This document shows positions 10,101-17,662 of a DNA stretch of 64,000 nt, in pieces. The DNA comes from Haematomicrobium sanguinis DSM 21259. GTDB taxonomy: Bacteria > Actinomycetota > Actinomycetes > Actinomycetales > Micrococcaceae. The notes beneath the pieces are model-generated. The model was given only the letters and a program-made list of their open reading frames with translations. It was not told the DNA's origin and did no database searches. A program made the translations under genes and the position numbers. The DNA lies in contig NZ_JIAG01000002.1 in the NCBI RefSeq assembly GCF_000688395.1, forward strand, positions 220,262 through 284,261, given 5' to 3'. The first letter of the stretch is position 1. Each line of letters begins with the position of its first letter.

Positions 10101-10630
10101 AGGTGCACCCGGGACGGCGCTCGGCGCTCTGGGAGGCGGGGCTCGCCGCCCGGGAGAAGTATGGCCAGCTCCCGGGCACGTCGCCGTGGACCGCGGCCCC
10201 GCAATTGCCGCTGTTCAACGAGTGGGACACGCTCATCACGGATCTGCGCACCACCGGGCTCTCGGTGGACGACCACCCGATGCGGCACGCACGGGGCGTG
10301 TTGGCAAAATCCGAGGTATACACGGTGGAGGAATTGGGCACGGTCACGAGTCAGCGGCGCATTAAGGTGGCCGGTCTTGTCCGGCATCGCCAACGTCCGG
10401 CCACGGCAAATCACACCACGTTCTTGAACCTGGAAGATGAGACCGGGATGGTCAATGTGGTGTGCTCGCAAGGGGCGTGGAAACGGTATCGGGAGGTGGT
10501 GCGGCACTCGAACGCCCTGATTGTGCGCGGCATTTTGGAGCGCAGCGCAGAGGGCGTCATCAACGTGCTGGCCGACCGTTTCGACGCGCTGGAACTCGCA
10601 GTGCCGCACAAGTCCCGCGATTTCCAGTAG
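7139..10630 (+). CDS. dnaE2: error-prone DNA polymerase III alpha subunit DnaE2
   Basis: A C-family polymerase of 1163 residues, the translesion enzyme of the mutasome. After a disordered proline-rich N-terminal extension (about residues 20-75) the PHP domain starts with YAELHAHTHFSFLDGASSP. The palm contains the catalytic EEPDIDVDFDSERR segment, preceded by QGRGSAANSVVCYVL; a helix-hairpin-helix and an OB-fold (about 1070-1130, KVAGLVRHRQRPATANHTTF) close the protein. The extension is unusual: four SSPxP units from a 15-bp repeat followed by AQKNDGDAPPP, the recurrent pentapeptide. AGGAG at 7129-7133 serves the ATG. Codon choice changes visibly inside the gene: C-ending codons before about 7900, G/T-ending and more AT-rich codons around 8200-8900. 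Confidence 0.96.
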   Translation: MGFNNPGVPWKDMARRLAGTPLSSPGPSSPDPSSPGPSSPAQKNDGDAPPPTRTSPESASPGHSPAYAPQPGEAGHVPYAELHAHTHFSFLDGASSPAALITQAAALGLTGIAITDHDGFYGAPQFAEAADAHPGLKTVYGAELSLGLTSVQAGKPDPEGDHLLVLARGKEGYHRLASAITHGQLARSAEKGRPIYDLETLAEMSGGHWQILSGCRKSAVRRALEAEGISGAASRLSRLGELFGEANIAVELHHGGNAEDDARNDALVRAAARLRLPVVATGNVHYARPEGHRLAAALAATRARRSLAEADGWLPPGPAYFVRSGAEMARRFGHYRDADGVDPVARSVLLAEDLAFELRAAKPRLPKIDLPDGHTQMSHLRALVFAGAARKYPGMPEHVTRRLEHELAVIEKKDFPGYFLIVYEIVKFARSQGILCQGRGSAANSVVCYVLDITAVDPIVFRLPFERFLNSVRDEEPDIDVDFDSERREEVIQEVYRRYGRLNAAQVCNVVTYRPRNAVRDMAKALGYSSGQQDAWSKQLENLHGDSFVPDNSIPRAVQELAAQLDRYPRHLGIHSGGMVLTEQPVSEICPVENARMENRTVLQWDKDDCAYMGLVKFDLLGLGMLAAIQRCFDFAAAHCGEQWDLDAIPKEEAAVYDQLCRADSIGVFQVESRAQLGLSPRLRPRRFEDLVIQVALIRPGPIQGNAVHPYLLRRHGKVPVTYPHLKLEPILERTCGIPIFQEQIMQMAMAVADCNAEDADLLRRAMGSKRGVERIDSVRTRLYEGMAKNGITGQAADTIYEQVKAFANFGFAESHACSFSLLVYASAWLRLHYPAAFLAALLNSQPMGFYAPHTLVEDARRHGVTVRRPSLMYSVAEAGLEPIEGPEMKVSATDPGGLDACCERHQPPVGPFDPDAPHDFAAHRRDNQVAVRLGLSSITSVSDELAKRIVAERERGGHYASLTDLARRVEMSAAQLEALAEAGAVEEVHPGRRSALWEAGLAAREKYGQLPGTSPWTAAPQLPLFNEWDTLITDLRTTGLSVDDHPMRHARGVLAKSEVYTVEELGTVTSQRRIKVAGLVRHRQRPATANHTTFLNLEDETGMVNVVCSQGAWKRYREVVRHSNALIVRGILERSAEGVINVLADRFDALELAVPHKSRDFQ
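7205..7260 (+). repeat. 15-bp in-frame tandem repeat in dnaE2
   Basis: Almost four copies of TCTTCACCGGGCCCA (7205-7219, 7220-7234, 7235-7249, partial from 7250) encode SSPGP/SSPDP in the disordered N-terminal extension. Confidence 0.92.
7265..7279 (+). repeat. dispersed 15-mer AAGAACGACGGCGAT (copy 2)
   Basis: Exact copy, read as KNDGD within SPAQKNDGDAPPP, directly after the 15-bp tandem repeat of the dnaE2 N-terminal extension. The segment is not part of the conserved polymerase. Confidence 0.85.
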
Positions 10631-10682
10631 CGCACAGATTCCACTAGCGCACAGGCAAAATCCCCGCGGAGCGCACACTAGA

Positions 10683-10746
10683 AATCGACTGTGCAGATAA
10701 TGCACGCTTTGACGGCGTGTCGCGTGCGTGTTCTGCACAGTCGATT
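10683..10746. terminator. long inverted repeat after dnaE2 (possible terminator)
   Basis: AATCGACTGTGCAGA (10683-10697) is perfectly complementary to 10732-10746. The 34-nt loop has its own short stem (GCACGC/GCGTGC). No T-run follows on either strand. Just upstream the phrase TAGCGCACAG occurs twice (near 10628 and 10646). It may end the mutasome transcript or be a regulatory hairpin ahead of the next gene. Confidence 0.5.
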
Positions 10747-10769
10747 GTGGGGGTGGGGAGAATGGGGGG

Positions 10770-11468
10770 ATGAGCGCGACGCAGAAAAAACTGGACTATT
10801 CCAGGATCACCACCGAGTTCGCCGGGCTACCCCTCTCCAAGGTCACCGACTCCATGTTGAAGCGTTACCGCCGTTTCCTGCTCGTCTCCAGTTTGCTCAC
10901 CGCCGGTTCGCTCGCGTTGCTAGTTGGCGGTTCGTTGACCTTCCCGGCCGTGGTGCTCAAAGCGGAGTTCCAGCTTGGCAGCTCTTCCTCGCGACCGCTC
11001 GTGCTGTCCCTGATCGTGTCCGGGCTGCTGATCTTTTCCGGAGTCTGGGAGTGGTGGAATTATCGCAGCCGCGCGAGCTACGCCCGCCATCTGACCCGCA
11101 AACACCGGTGGTTCGCCGGACCGTGGCGGGTCAACCTCGGCCGCATCGAATGGTTCAAGGAATTCGAATCCACGCTCACGGTCGGCATGCTCGCCTTCGT
11201 CACGACCACCACCTTGATCATGAGCGCGCTCCAGTCAAGCGTCGCCGAAGCGCTTGACAATGAGGCAATGGCCGGGGCCTACACGCTCGCATTCGCGGTC
11301 GTGATCCTGCTCGTGACGCTCTCCATCATTTTTCGGCGCATTTACCGATCCCAGGAAATGGCTAACGGAATCGCCGAGGATGAGCTTTCCGCGCAGAAGA
11401 ACGACGGCGATGCCTCCGATGCGGAGCAGGTTGCCTTCCCCGCGCCTCACGATCCGGAGAAAAGCTAG
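10770..11468 (+). CDS. small integral membrane protein, unknown function
   Basis: 232 residues from the ATG at 10770; GGGGAG lies 9 nt upstream and the mature-looking sequence starts MSATQKKLDYSRITTEF. Two hydrophobic stretches occur at about residues 33-53 and 70-90, and a second pair at about 130-150 and 160-180, so four membrane helices with a cytosolic C-terminal tail are likely. The tail ends in the hydrophilic SAQKNDGDASDAEQ, carrying the recurrent 15-mer. I do not recognise the family. Its stop overlaps the stop of the convergent gene by 3 nt, leaving no room for a terminator between them. Confidence 0.75.
   Translation: MSATQKKLDYSRITTEFAGLPLSKVTDSMLKRYRRFLLVSSLLTAGSLALLVGGSLTFPAVVLKAEFQLGSSSSRPLVLSLIVSGLLIFSGVWEWWNYRSRASYARHLTRKHRWFAGPWRVNLGRIEWFKEFESTLTVGMLAFVTTTTLIMSALQSSVAEALDNEAMAGAYTLAFAVVILLVTLSIIFRRIYRSQEMANGIAEDELSAQKNDGDASDAEQVAFPAPHDPEKS
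11397..11411 (+). repeat. dispersed 15-mer AAGAACGACGGCGAT (copy 3)
   Basis: Exact copy read as KNDGD within SAQKNDGDASDAE, in the C-terminal hydrophilic tail of the membrane protein. The match with copy 2 extends left (cag) and with copy 5 extends right (gcctcc). Confidence 0.85.
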
Positions 11469-12019
11469 AGCGTCGCGGCAAAGTCCGTGAGGTAGCTGCG
11501 GAAAAAGTCGCGCCATTGATCGCGCGCGGCCGCCGTGTCGATTTTGGTGACGGTCGCACCCACCATGGACTTTTCAGCCCCGCGTGATTCGACCACGAGC
11601 TGGATGCGCGTTCCGTCGGCGCCATCGGCTCGCCAGTAGCTGCGCACCGGTGTCACCGAGGTGCGCACGTTGTTGACCGCCAACCCGTTCAGCTCGGTCG
11701 GTTCCCCGGCGAAAGCGACGAGGGCATCAAACACGGTCTCGAGCGAACCCGGTACGGTTTTGGTGACGCTTGCCTCGAAACTGCCGTCGTTTTTCTGCCC
11801 CGGTGCGCGTCGACCAATTTCCTGCTCAAAAGCGACGGCGACACCCTGGGCCCACCATCCTGGGTTGTCCAAGCCGGCAGGCATGTTCGCTAAGGCCAAC
11901 TCGGCAATCCTGCCGTGCTCAAGCGCCCTGGCCCCCGCCGTCTCTAAGCGCGCAACCCACTGTGACCACGGCGTGCCGGTGGCCCTCTCAATTGCGCCGG
12001 TGTTCGCTGCCTTGACCAT
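11465..12019 (-). CDS. hypothetical protein, SRPBCC/START-like C-terminal half
   Basis: 184 residues from the ATG at 12019, which has CGGAG 6 nt upstream (a second in-frame ATG-like start 30 nt earlier lacks one). The N-terminal half reads TGTPWSQWVARLE...HGRIAELAL...WWAQGVAVAFEQEIGRR, a pattern common in small actinobacterial proteins of unknown function; the C-terminal half (GSFEASVTKTVPGSLETVFDAL...ESRGAEKSMVGATVTKIDTA) looks like a START/SRPBCC ligand-binding fold. A role in binding a hydrophobic ligand is only a guess from the fold. It is divergent from the tetR gene at 12093 and could be its target. Confidence 0.75.
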   Translation of the reverse strand: MVKAANTGAIERATGTPWSQWVARLETAGARALEHGRIAELALANMPAGLDNPGWWAQGVAVAFEQEIGRRAPGQKNDGSFEASVTKTVPGSLETVFDALVAFAGEPTELNGLAVNNVRTSVTPVRSYWRADGADGTRIQLVVESRGAEKSMVGATVTKIDTAAARDQWRDFFRSYLTDFAATL

Positions 12020-12077
12020 GGTTGCTCCGTCCCGAGTTTTCCCCGTCATTCTAGGTTATGACCGTGCGATCAGGGCG

Positions 12078-12083
12078 TAAGAT
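12078..12083 (+). promoter_or_regulatory. possible -10 element of the tetR gene
   Basis: TAAGAT at 12078-12083 lies 10 nt before the ATG at 12093, a spacing that would place the transcript start at or next to the start codon (leaderless). No convincing -35 was seen. Confidence 0.35.
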
Positions 12084-12092
12084 TGACCAATC

Positions 12093-12725
12093 ATGCCGCA
12101 CCAACCCTCCACACGCGAAGCCATCCTTCGAGCGGCCGCGAGCCTCTTTGCCCGCCGCGGGTACCTGGGCACCTCCACCCGGGAAATCGCACGCGCCGTC
12201 GGGATAGCCCAGCCCTCCCTGTTTCATCACTTCGATTCCAAAACGTCCATTGCGATGGCGCTTTTTGACTACCAGCGCAATCACTTGCCCTCCTTTAGGA
12301 AGCATCTTGACTTGCCGGATGCCTCCCCGGCGGTGCGCTTCTATCAAGCACTACGCGCCGAAGGTATGGCAGCCATGAGCAGCGAATATGATTTGCGCGG
12401 CTTCTACCTCACCGAGGTCATGGATTACCCGGAATTTGCCGAGTGGAAGAAGGGACTGGAGGACGCGAAAGGGTTCCTGGCCTCGTTGATCCGCCAGGGC
12501 GTGGAGTCCGGAGATTTCATTCAACAGGATGTCCGCCTCTTAATGCGCGTTTTCGATGCCGTCTACTCGCAAACCCTGCAATGGGCGCCGATGCATGAAA
12601 ACCAGCTGGACATCTCCGAATATGCGGCAATTCTGATGCGCCTGGTCGTGAAAGACCCGAGCCAGATTCCCGCCATTCGCGCCGAGGCGGACGCACTGAT
12701 GGCAGAACGTTCCCAGAAAGATTAA
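12093..12725 (+). CDS. TetR-family transcriptional regulator
   Basis: 210 residues. The N-terminal helix-turn-helix is clear: TREAILRAAASLFARRGYLG, then STREIARAVGIAQPSLFHHF and DSKTSIAMALF. The C-terminal helical part should bind an unknown ligand. The ATG is preceded by no ribosome-binding site but by a -10-like TAAGAT at the distance expected for a leaderless message. Neighbours are a divergent START-like gene and, 94 bp downstream, a secreted esterase-like lipoprotein; either could be in its regulon. Confidence 0.92.
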   Translation: MPHQPSTREAILRAAASLFARRGYLGTSTREIARAVGIAQPSLFHHFDSKTSIAMALFDYQRNHLPSFRKHLDLPDASPAVRFYQALRAEGMAAMSSEYDLRGFYLTEVMDYPEFAEWKKGLEDAKGFLASLIRQGVESGDFIQQDVRLLMRVFDAVYSQTLQWAPMHENQLDISEYAAILMRLVVKDPSQIPAIRAEADALMAERSQKD

Positions 12726-12819
12726 GGCTCTGAAACAAAATGCCTCGCGGCACCCGCGCCACGCAAAAGTTCTGCCATAATCGAAACTGACCCCGCTCAC
12801 CGCAACGCGAGGAATAGCC

Positions 12820-13566
12820 ATGTCAGCTTCGCCGCCACCCCACTTAGCAACGGTGGGCACGTCGCGGCGCCGACTCCTCAGTATCCTCCTGGTGGCAACG
12901 CTCTTCCCGGCTCTTGCCGGGTGCGCCGCGGTACAGGCGAGCGAAGGCAATCAAGCCGGGAACACGCCGTCGAACATCGCCTCCGCAACCCCCACCCCGG
13001 TCAGCTACGCGGTCTATGGGGACTCGATCACCATCGCGGACAGCCCGGACACCTCCGAGCCGCTCTTAGGCACCTGGTCCTGGACGCGTTTTGTCAATGA
13101 CACCGTGGCCACCTATTCGGCCGGCTACGCGCGCGGCGGTGTGTCGACTCGGGATTTGCTCGAGGTTGCCAAGCCGATGGAGGCCGATGTCCTCGTCATT
13201 ATGGCTGGAACCAATGACATTTATCAGAGCATTCCGCGCGCCGAAACGTTGAAAAACATTGAAAAAATCGTGGCGAAGACCGGGATTAAACGGGTTATTT
13301 TGTCCTATATTGCGCCTTTTGACCCGCGCCCCTCGCCCATCAAAAATGCACCCATTCTGGCGGAGAAGCTCAACGACTCTTTAGCCAAACTGGCCGAGGA
13401 GAACGGCTGGTCCTTTGTGGATCCGATGAAGAGTTTCCGCAGCGGAGACGAGTGGGCGAACCGCGCCAAAATGACCCCGGACGGGGTGCACCCGTACACG
13501 GCGGCGGCGAAGCTCATCGGCCAGTCCATGACCAAGGCCATCGCCGCCTCCGTCGAAAACGGTTAG
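12820..13566 (+). CDS. SGNH/GDSL-type hydrolase lipoprotein
   Basis: 248 residues. A signal peptide with twin arginines nearby ([21 protein letters not shown]) ends in the lipobox LAGC, so the mature protein should be a membrane-anchored lipoprotein. SGNH blocks are visible: YGDSIT (nucleophile Ser), a glycine-containing block II (YARGG), GTND (block III Asn) and DGVHP (block V Asp/His). Such enzymes are usually esterases or acyl-polysaccharide deacetylases; the substrate is unknown. GAGGAATAGCC precedes the ATG. Its stop codon overlaps the stop of the convergent der gene by 3 nt. Confidence 0.9.
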   Translation: MSASPPPHLATVGTSRRRLLSILLVATLFPALAGCAAVQASEGNQAGNTPSNIASATPTPVSYAVYGDSITIADSPDTSEPLLGTWSWTRFVNDTVATYSAGYARGGVSTRDLLEVAKPMEADVLVIMAGTNDIYQSIPRAETLKNIEKIVAKTGIKRVILSYIAPFDPRPSPIKNAPILAEKLNDSLAKLAEENGWSFVDPMKSFRSGDEWANRAKMTPDGVHPYTAAAKLIGQSMTKAIAASVENG

Positions 13567-15095
13567 CGTTTCCGGCGCTCGCGAATGCGCATGGACACCT
13601 CGAGCGGTGTGCCCTCAAAGCCAAATGTTTCCCGCAAGCGGCGTTGAATGAAACGGCGATAACCGGGATCCAAGAAACCGGTGGTGAAAAGCACAAACTT
13701 CGGCGGCCGGTTGGACACCTGGGTGCCGAACAGGATGCGGGGCTGCTTGCCGCCGCGCACCGGGTGCGGGTGCGCTGCCACGAGTTCGCCGAGGAACGCA
13801 TTGAGACGGCCGGTGGGGATGCGCTTGTCCCAGGATTCCAGGCTCTTTTCCAGCGCGGGGACAAGCCGATCCTTGTGCCAGCCGGTCTTCGCCGAGAGGT
13901 TCACCCGCGGCGCCCAACTCACGTGCGCGAGTTGCTGATCGATTTCACGCTCCAGGTAGCGACGGCGCTCATCATCCATCAGGTCCCACTTGTTGAACGC
14001 GAGCACCAGCGCGCGGCCGGAGTCCACGGCCATCTGCAGAATGCGCACGTCCTGCTCGCTGAGCACTTCATCCACGGCGAGGAGCACGACGGCGACCTCG
14101 CACCTATCCAGCGCGGCTTGCGTTCTTAAGCTGGCATAGAAATCTGCGCCCTGTTGCTGGCGGACGCGGCGGCGGATGCCCGCGGTGTCCACGAAACACC
14201 AGGTTTTGCCGCCGAGTTCCACGTATTCATCCACCGGATCGCGGGTGGTGCCGGCAAGGTCATTGACCACGACGCGCTCGGAGCCGGCCAGTTTGTTGAG
14301 CAGCGAGGATTTGCCCACGTTGGGCCGCCCCAAGAGCGCCACGCGGCGCGGACCGCCGGAGCGGATCGTGGTATCGACCTCGGAGAACTTCGGCAGGATA
14401 TTCAGTGCCTCATCCAGCAGATCCGCCACGCCGCGGCCGTGCATGGCCGATACGGGGTACGGCTCCCCTAGCCCAAGGCTCCACAGCGCGCTGGCGTCCG
14501 CTTCGCCGCGAGCGTCATCCACCTTATTGGCAACCAACAGCACCTTTTTGCCCGCGCGACGCAGCATCCGAACGACCTCTTCATCGGTGGAGGTGACACC
14601 GACTCGAGAGTCCACCACCATGAGCACTGCATCGGCAAGTTCCACTGCGGCTTCGGCTTGTTGGGCTACCGAAGCGTTAATGCCCTGGACCTTTTGCTCC
14701 CAGCCGCCGGTGTCTACCAGGGTGAAGTTGCGGCCGTTCCAGTTTGCCGAGTACATCACGCGGTCACGGGTGACGCCCGGGGTGTCCTCGACGACGGCGG
14801 CGCGGCGGCCGAGAATGCGGTTGACGAGTGTGGACTTTCCGACATTGGGGCGGCCTATGATGGCCAGGACCGGGTCGGCGCCGAGCACCGGCGCTTCTTC
14901 ACCGGATTCGGGGTCCCAGTCGAGCAGGGCGGTGTCATCCTCGTCGAGGTCATAGTCGGCCAGCCCGGCGCGCAGAGCCTCGGCGCGTTGCTCGGCCTCA
15001 AGCTCATCCATGGCAAAGACGCGCTCGGCCACCGAATCGTCCTCGGTTGCCGGGATGTATTCGTCACCGGAATTCTCGTGCTGGGTATCGCTCAT
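13563..15095 (-). CDS. der: ribosome assembly GTPase Der (EngA)
   Basis: 510 residues with two tandem GTPase domains, the hallmark of Der, which matures the 50S subunit. G1 loops read [16 protein letters not shown] (about residue 85) and [16 protein letters not shown] (about 255); the DTGG/DTAG G3 motifs and NKVD/NKWD G4 motifs follow in each. A C-terminal KH-like domain ends in RIRERRKR. The first 80 residues are an acidic extension typical of actinobacterial Der. The ATG overlaps the plsC stop as ATGA, so translation of the two is probably coupled. Confidence 0.97.
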   Translation of the reverse strand: MSDTQHENSGDEYIPATEDDSVAERVFAMDELEAEQRAEALRAGLADYDLDEDDTALLDWDPESGEEAPVLGADPVLAIIGRPNVGKSTLVNRILGRRAAVVEDTPGVTRDRVMYSANWNGRNFTLVDTGGWEQKVQGINASVAQQAEAAVELADAVLMVVDSRVGVTSTDEEVVRMLRRAGKKVLLVANKVDDARGEADASALWSLGLGEPYPVSAMHGRGVADLLDEALNILPKFSEVDTTIRSGGPRRVALLGRPNVGKSSLLNKLAGSERVVVNDLAGTTRDPVDEYVELGGKTWCFVDTAGIRRRVRQQQGADFYASLRTQAALDRCEVAVVLLAVDEVLSEQDVRILQMAVDSGRALVLAFNKWDLMDDERRRYLEREIDQQLAHVSWAPRVNLSAKTGWHKDRLVPALEKSLESWDKRIPTGRLNAFLGELVAAHPHPVRGGKQPRILFGTQVSNRPPKFVLFTTGFLDPGYRRFIQRRLRETFGFEGTPLEVSMRIRERRKR

Positions 15096-15772
15096 GCGCT
15101 CTCCTTGGTGTCAAAGGGTAAGTCTATTCCGGTGGACGCCACCGCGGCGGAAATGTGCGCGGAGAGGCGTTGCTGAATTTGGGTGACGGTGTGTGCCATA
15201 CGTGCCCGCCCCGAGAGCGTCGGGTCCTGGTCAGGGGTGATGGGCTCGCCAAAGTCGATGGCGAACCGGCGGCGGAACTTCGGGACCACATTGACCGGCT
15301 CGCTTCCGGTTCGGGTTCCGAGGATGGCAACGGGAACAATGGGGGCACCGCTTTGCACCGCGAGCCAGGCGACGCCGGTCGCCAGGGATTCCGCCCGTCC
15401 GTTGCCGCGAGTGCCCTCGGGCAAGATGCCAACGCAACGTCCCATCTTCAGTACGCCGAGCGCGTCGGCGAGCGCCTTGCGGTCACCGGTGCGATCCACT
15501 GGGATGGACCCCGCGTATTTGAGGAGTTTGCCCAGCGGGTTATCAAAGAATTCTTGTTTCACCATGACGTGCATAGGCCGCGGAGCCACCCCGTACATGA
15601 GCGGCCCGTCAAGATAGCCAATGTGGTTCCCGGCAAAGATTACCGGTCCGTCGGCAGGGACGTTGTCGGTTCCGGTGACCCTGGTGTTGTAATAGCCGTG
15701 CGCCAGGATGCGGCCGACGGGTTTACCCCATATAGGTCCCCACAGAACAGGGCCGGTTTTCTCATTCGCCAT
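15092..15772 (-). CDS. plsC: 1-acyl-sn-glycerol-3-phosphate acyltransferase (PlsC-type)
   Basis: 226 residues from the ATG at 15772, giving [12 protein letters not shown]; upstream in-frame codons would run through cmk. The acyltransferase HX4D motif (NHIGYLD) and the glycerol-phosphate-binding EGTRGNGR are present, followed by the VPVAILGT strand. It should acylate lysophosphatidate to phosphatidate in membrane lipid synthesis. Its start lies 11 nt inside the end of cmk and its stop overlaps the der start (ATGA). The cmk–plsC–der order is common in actinobacteria. Confidence 0.92.
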   Translation of the reverse strand: MANEKTGPVLWGPIWGKPVGRILAHGYYNTRVTGTDNVPADGPVIFAGNHIGYLDGPLMYGVAPRPMHVMVKQEFFDNPLGKLLKYAGSIPVDRTGDRKALADALGVLKMGRCVGILPEGTRGNGRAESLATGVAWLAVQSGAPIVPVAILGTRTGSEPVNVVPKFRRRFAIDFGEPITPDQDPTLSGRARMAHTVTQIQQRLSAHISAAVASTGIDLPFDTKESA

Positions 15773-16523
15773 TGTTGACCACAATCTGAATGACGGCCTG
15801 AACCGTTTGCTCGAAGTCCAAATCGGATGAGTCCAGGGTGACCACGCCGTCGGCTGCGGTGGTGAAGTTCGCGGCCGACGAATCCTTCGCATCCCGTCCG
15901 GCGACTTGGGCTCGCAACGCCTCACTTTCCTGTGCCTCTCCGGCTTCGCTCAACTGGGCTGCGCGGCGGCGCAATCGGGATTCTTCCGAGGCCGTCAGCA
16001 GGATACGGGTGTGCGCATCGGGTGCAACAACGGTGGTGATGTCGCGTCCCTCGGCGACAATGCGGTGCCCGCACTCGGCTATGACCGCTTGTTGGCGAGA
16101 AATGAGTTCGGCGCGGGCACCCATCGTCGTTGCGACGTAGCTGACCGCCTCGGAAATGCGCGGTTCCCGGATCGCCGCGGTGACGTCCCGACCATTCGCG
16201 ACCACGAGCTCGCGGGCAGGGTCGGTGGAAAGTTCCAACGACACCTCCCGCGCAAGGGCCTCCACCCGCACCGCGTCTTCCAGATCGATCGCCGCATCCA
16301 ACGCCGCCCAGGTGACGGCTCGATACATCGCGCCGGTGTCCAAATACGCCAAGTGCATTCGCCGCGCCACTTCGCGGCTCACGCTGGACTTGCCCGATCC
16401 GCTCGGACCATCGATGGCCACCACCAACGGGCGGCCAAGACGAAAGTGCGACACATCCTGCGCGTTCACTGAGCCGTGTCTATCCCGCGTGTTCACTGCG
16501 CTGTGTCCATCCTGCGTGCTCAT
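15762..16523 (-). CDS. cmk: cytidylate kinase
   Basis: 253 residues. After an atypical N-terminal leader the P-loop GPSGSGKSSVSREVARR and AYLDTGAMYRAVTW motifs identify CMP/dCMP kinase; EGRDITTVVAPDA and the lid-type LRRRAAQLSEAGE follow. The ATG at 16523 overlaps the stop of tyrA (ATGA). The leader (about 27 residues, rich in His/Asp/Asn) is encoded by 27-bp tandem repeats and is not part of the normal enzyme, which would begin near VSHFRLGRPLVVAIDG; an internal GTG start near there is therefore possible. Confidence 0.95.
   Translation of the reverse strand: MSTQDGHSAVNTRDRHGSVNAQDVSHFRLGRPLVVAIDGPSGSGKSSVSREVARRMHLAYLDTGAMYRAVTWAALDAAIDLEDAVRVEALAREVSLELSTDPARELVVANGRDVTAAIREPRISEAVSYVATTMGARAELISRQQAVIAECGHRIVAEGRDITTVVAPDAHTRILLTASEESRLRRRAAQLSEAGEAQESEALRAQVAGRDAKDSSAANFTTAADGVVTLDSSDLDFEQTVQAVIQIVVNNGE
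16453..16523 (-). repeat. 27-bp tandem repeat at the start of cmk
   Basis: Units at 16453-16479, 16480-16506 and a partial 16507-16523 share about three quarters or more of their bases. The last partial unit contains the cmk start codon, so duplication has created the N-terminal leader. Confidence 0.75.
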
Positions 16524-17632
16524 TGCACGACCTTCCATCCGCGCTCGGCGAGAGCCCCGGCGAGTTCCTTTTCGCGCGCGGGCATCACCGAAACCTCCAC
16601 GATCCCCACCGGCGCTCCGGCCGAGTGCCCCATCCGCAAATCCTCCAGGTTGATTCCGGCCTCGCCAATATCGGCGAGCAACCGGGCAAGTTGACCGGGC
16701 GAATCGTCCACGAGCACCGAGAGCCACGCGAAGCTCTGCGGCGGCACGCCGTGCTTGCCGGGGATACGTGCCTGCCCGATGTTGCCCTCGTCAATCAGCT
16801 GGGCAATGTCCAGACGTGAGCCCGGCGCCTCGGGGTCTTCCAAGGTGGCGATCAGCCGGTTCAGGTCCTCGCGCACGCCGTGCAGGAGGGGGACCACCTC
16901 GCCCGCATTGGCCGCCAGAATTTGCACCCAGAGCCGCGGATCGCTGGCCGCAATACGGGTCACATCGCGCAAACCATTTCCGGCCAGCGCCAGCTCATGC
17001 GGCTCGGAATCTTGCAGCCGGGACGCGATCATCGAGCTCATGACTTGCGGCAGGTGTGAAATGAGCGCGACCGTCCGGTCATGCTCGGCCGCGTCCATCT
17101 CGGTCACGTTCGCGCCCAGCGCCACCCCTAAATCACGGGCCACTTGGCGCGCCTCGGCGGAGGATTCCGGCATCGGGCACACAACCCACGGCATCGAGGT
17201 GAACAGCGCGCCGCGCGCGGCAACCGGCCCCGACTTTTCACGCCCGGCCATTGGGTGCGTCCCCACATAACGCGTCACATCGGCGCCGCTGGAGCGCAGC
17301 GCTGCCGCGATATCCGCTTTCACGCTCGCTATATCAAGCACGACGGCGTGTGGGAACCTGGTGAGCGCATCCTCGGCAATCTGGGCGACCACATCGGGAG
17401 GTGAGGCAACCACCACAAGGCGAGGGGCGTCGTCGTGCATCACGGGCCGACCCGCCCCAATGTCTGAAGCCACCGCCTGCGCGGACGGCGAGATGTCCTC
17501 AAGGAGGACCTCGACGCCTTGGGCGCGCAAGGCAAGGCCGATGCTCGCGCCCAGGAGGCCGGTGCCGATGATCAGCACGGGGCCCCGAACGCGCGCGGAA
17601 CCGGTGGGCGCGGTGGTGGTGCTGGCGCTCAT
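16520..17632 (-). CDS. tyrA: prephenate dehydrogenase with ACT domain
   Basis: 370 residues. The NAD(P) Rossmann motif VLIIGTGLLGASIGLALRAQG opens the protein (about residues 20-40); the GTHPMAGREKSG block and DRTVALISHLPQ are the prephenate dehydrogenase signatures with the catalytic His. A C-terminal ACT domain (about 290-370, WLSVLVDDSPGQLARLLADIGEAGINLEDL) suggests feedback by tyrosine. It makes 4-hydroxyphenylpyruvate for tyrosine synthesis. Placement between rluB and cmk, with a 4-nt overlap to cmk, is seen in several actinobacterial lineages. Confidence 0.95.
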   Translation of the reverse strand: MSASTTTAPTGSARVRGPVLIIGTGLLGASIGLALRAQGVEVLLEDISPSAQAVASDIGAGRPVMHDDAPRLVVVASPPDVVAQIAEDALTRFPHAVVLDIASVKADIAAALRSSGADVTRYVGTHPMAGREKSGPVAARGALFTSMPWVVCPMPESSAEARQVARDLGVALGANVTEMDAAEHDRTVALISHLPQVMSSMIASRLQDSEPHELALAGNGLRDVTRIAASDPRLWVQILAANAGEVVPLLHGVREDLNRLIATLEDPEAPGSRLDIAQLIDEGNIGQARIPGKHGVPPQSFAWLSVLVDDSPGQLARLLADIGEAGINLEDLRMGHSAGAPVGIVEVSVMPAREKELAGALAERGWKVVQ

Positions 17633-17662
17633 GCGCGCTCCTTTTCTGCGGTGCGGAGTTGG

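Noticed and set aside
11780..11795. QKNDG in the START-like protein at 11465 as another copy of the repeated word
   Set aside because: The bases read AAAAACGACGGCAGT (two to three mismatches) and the peptide QxxDGSFExSxSKT is the normal conserved sequence of that protein family, so it is not an insertion.
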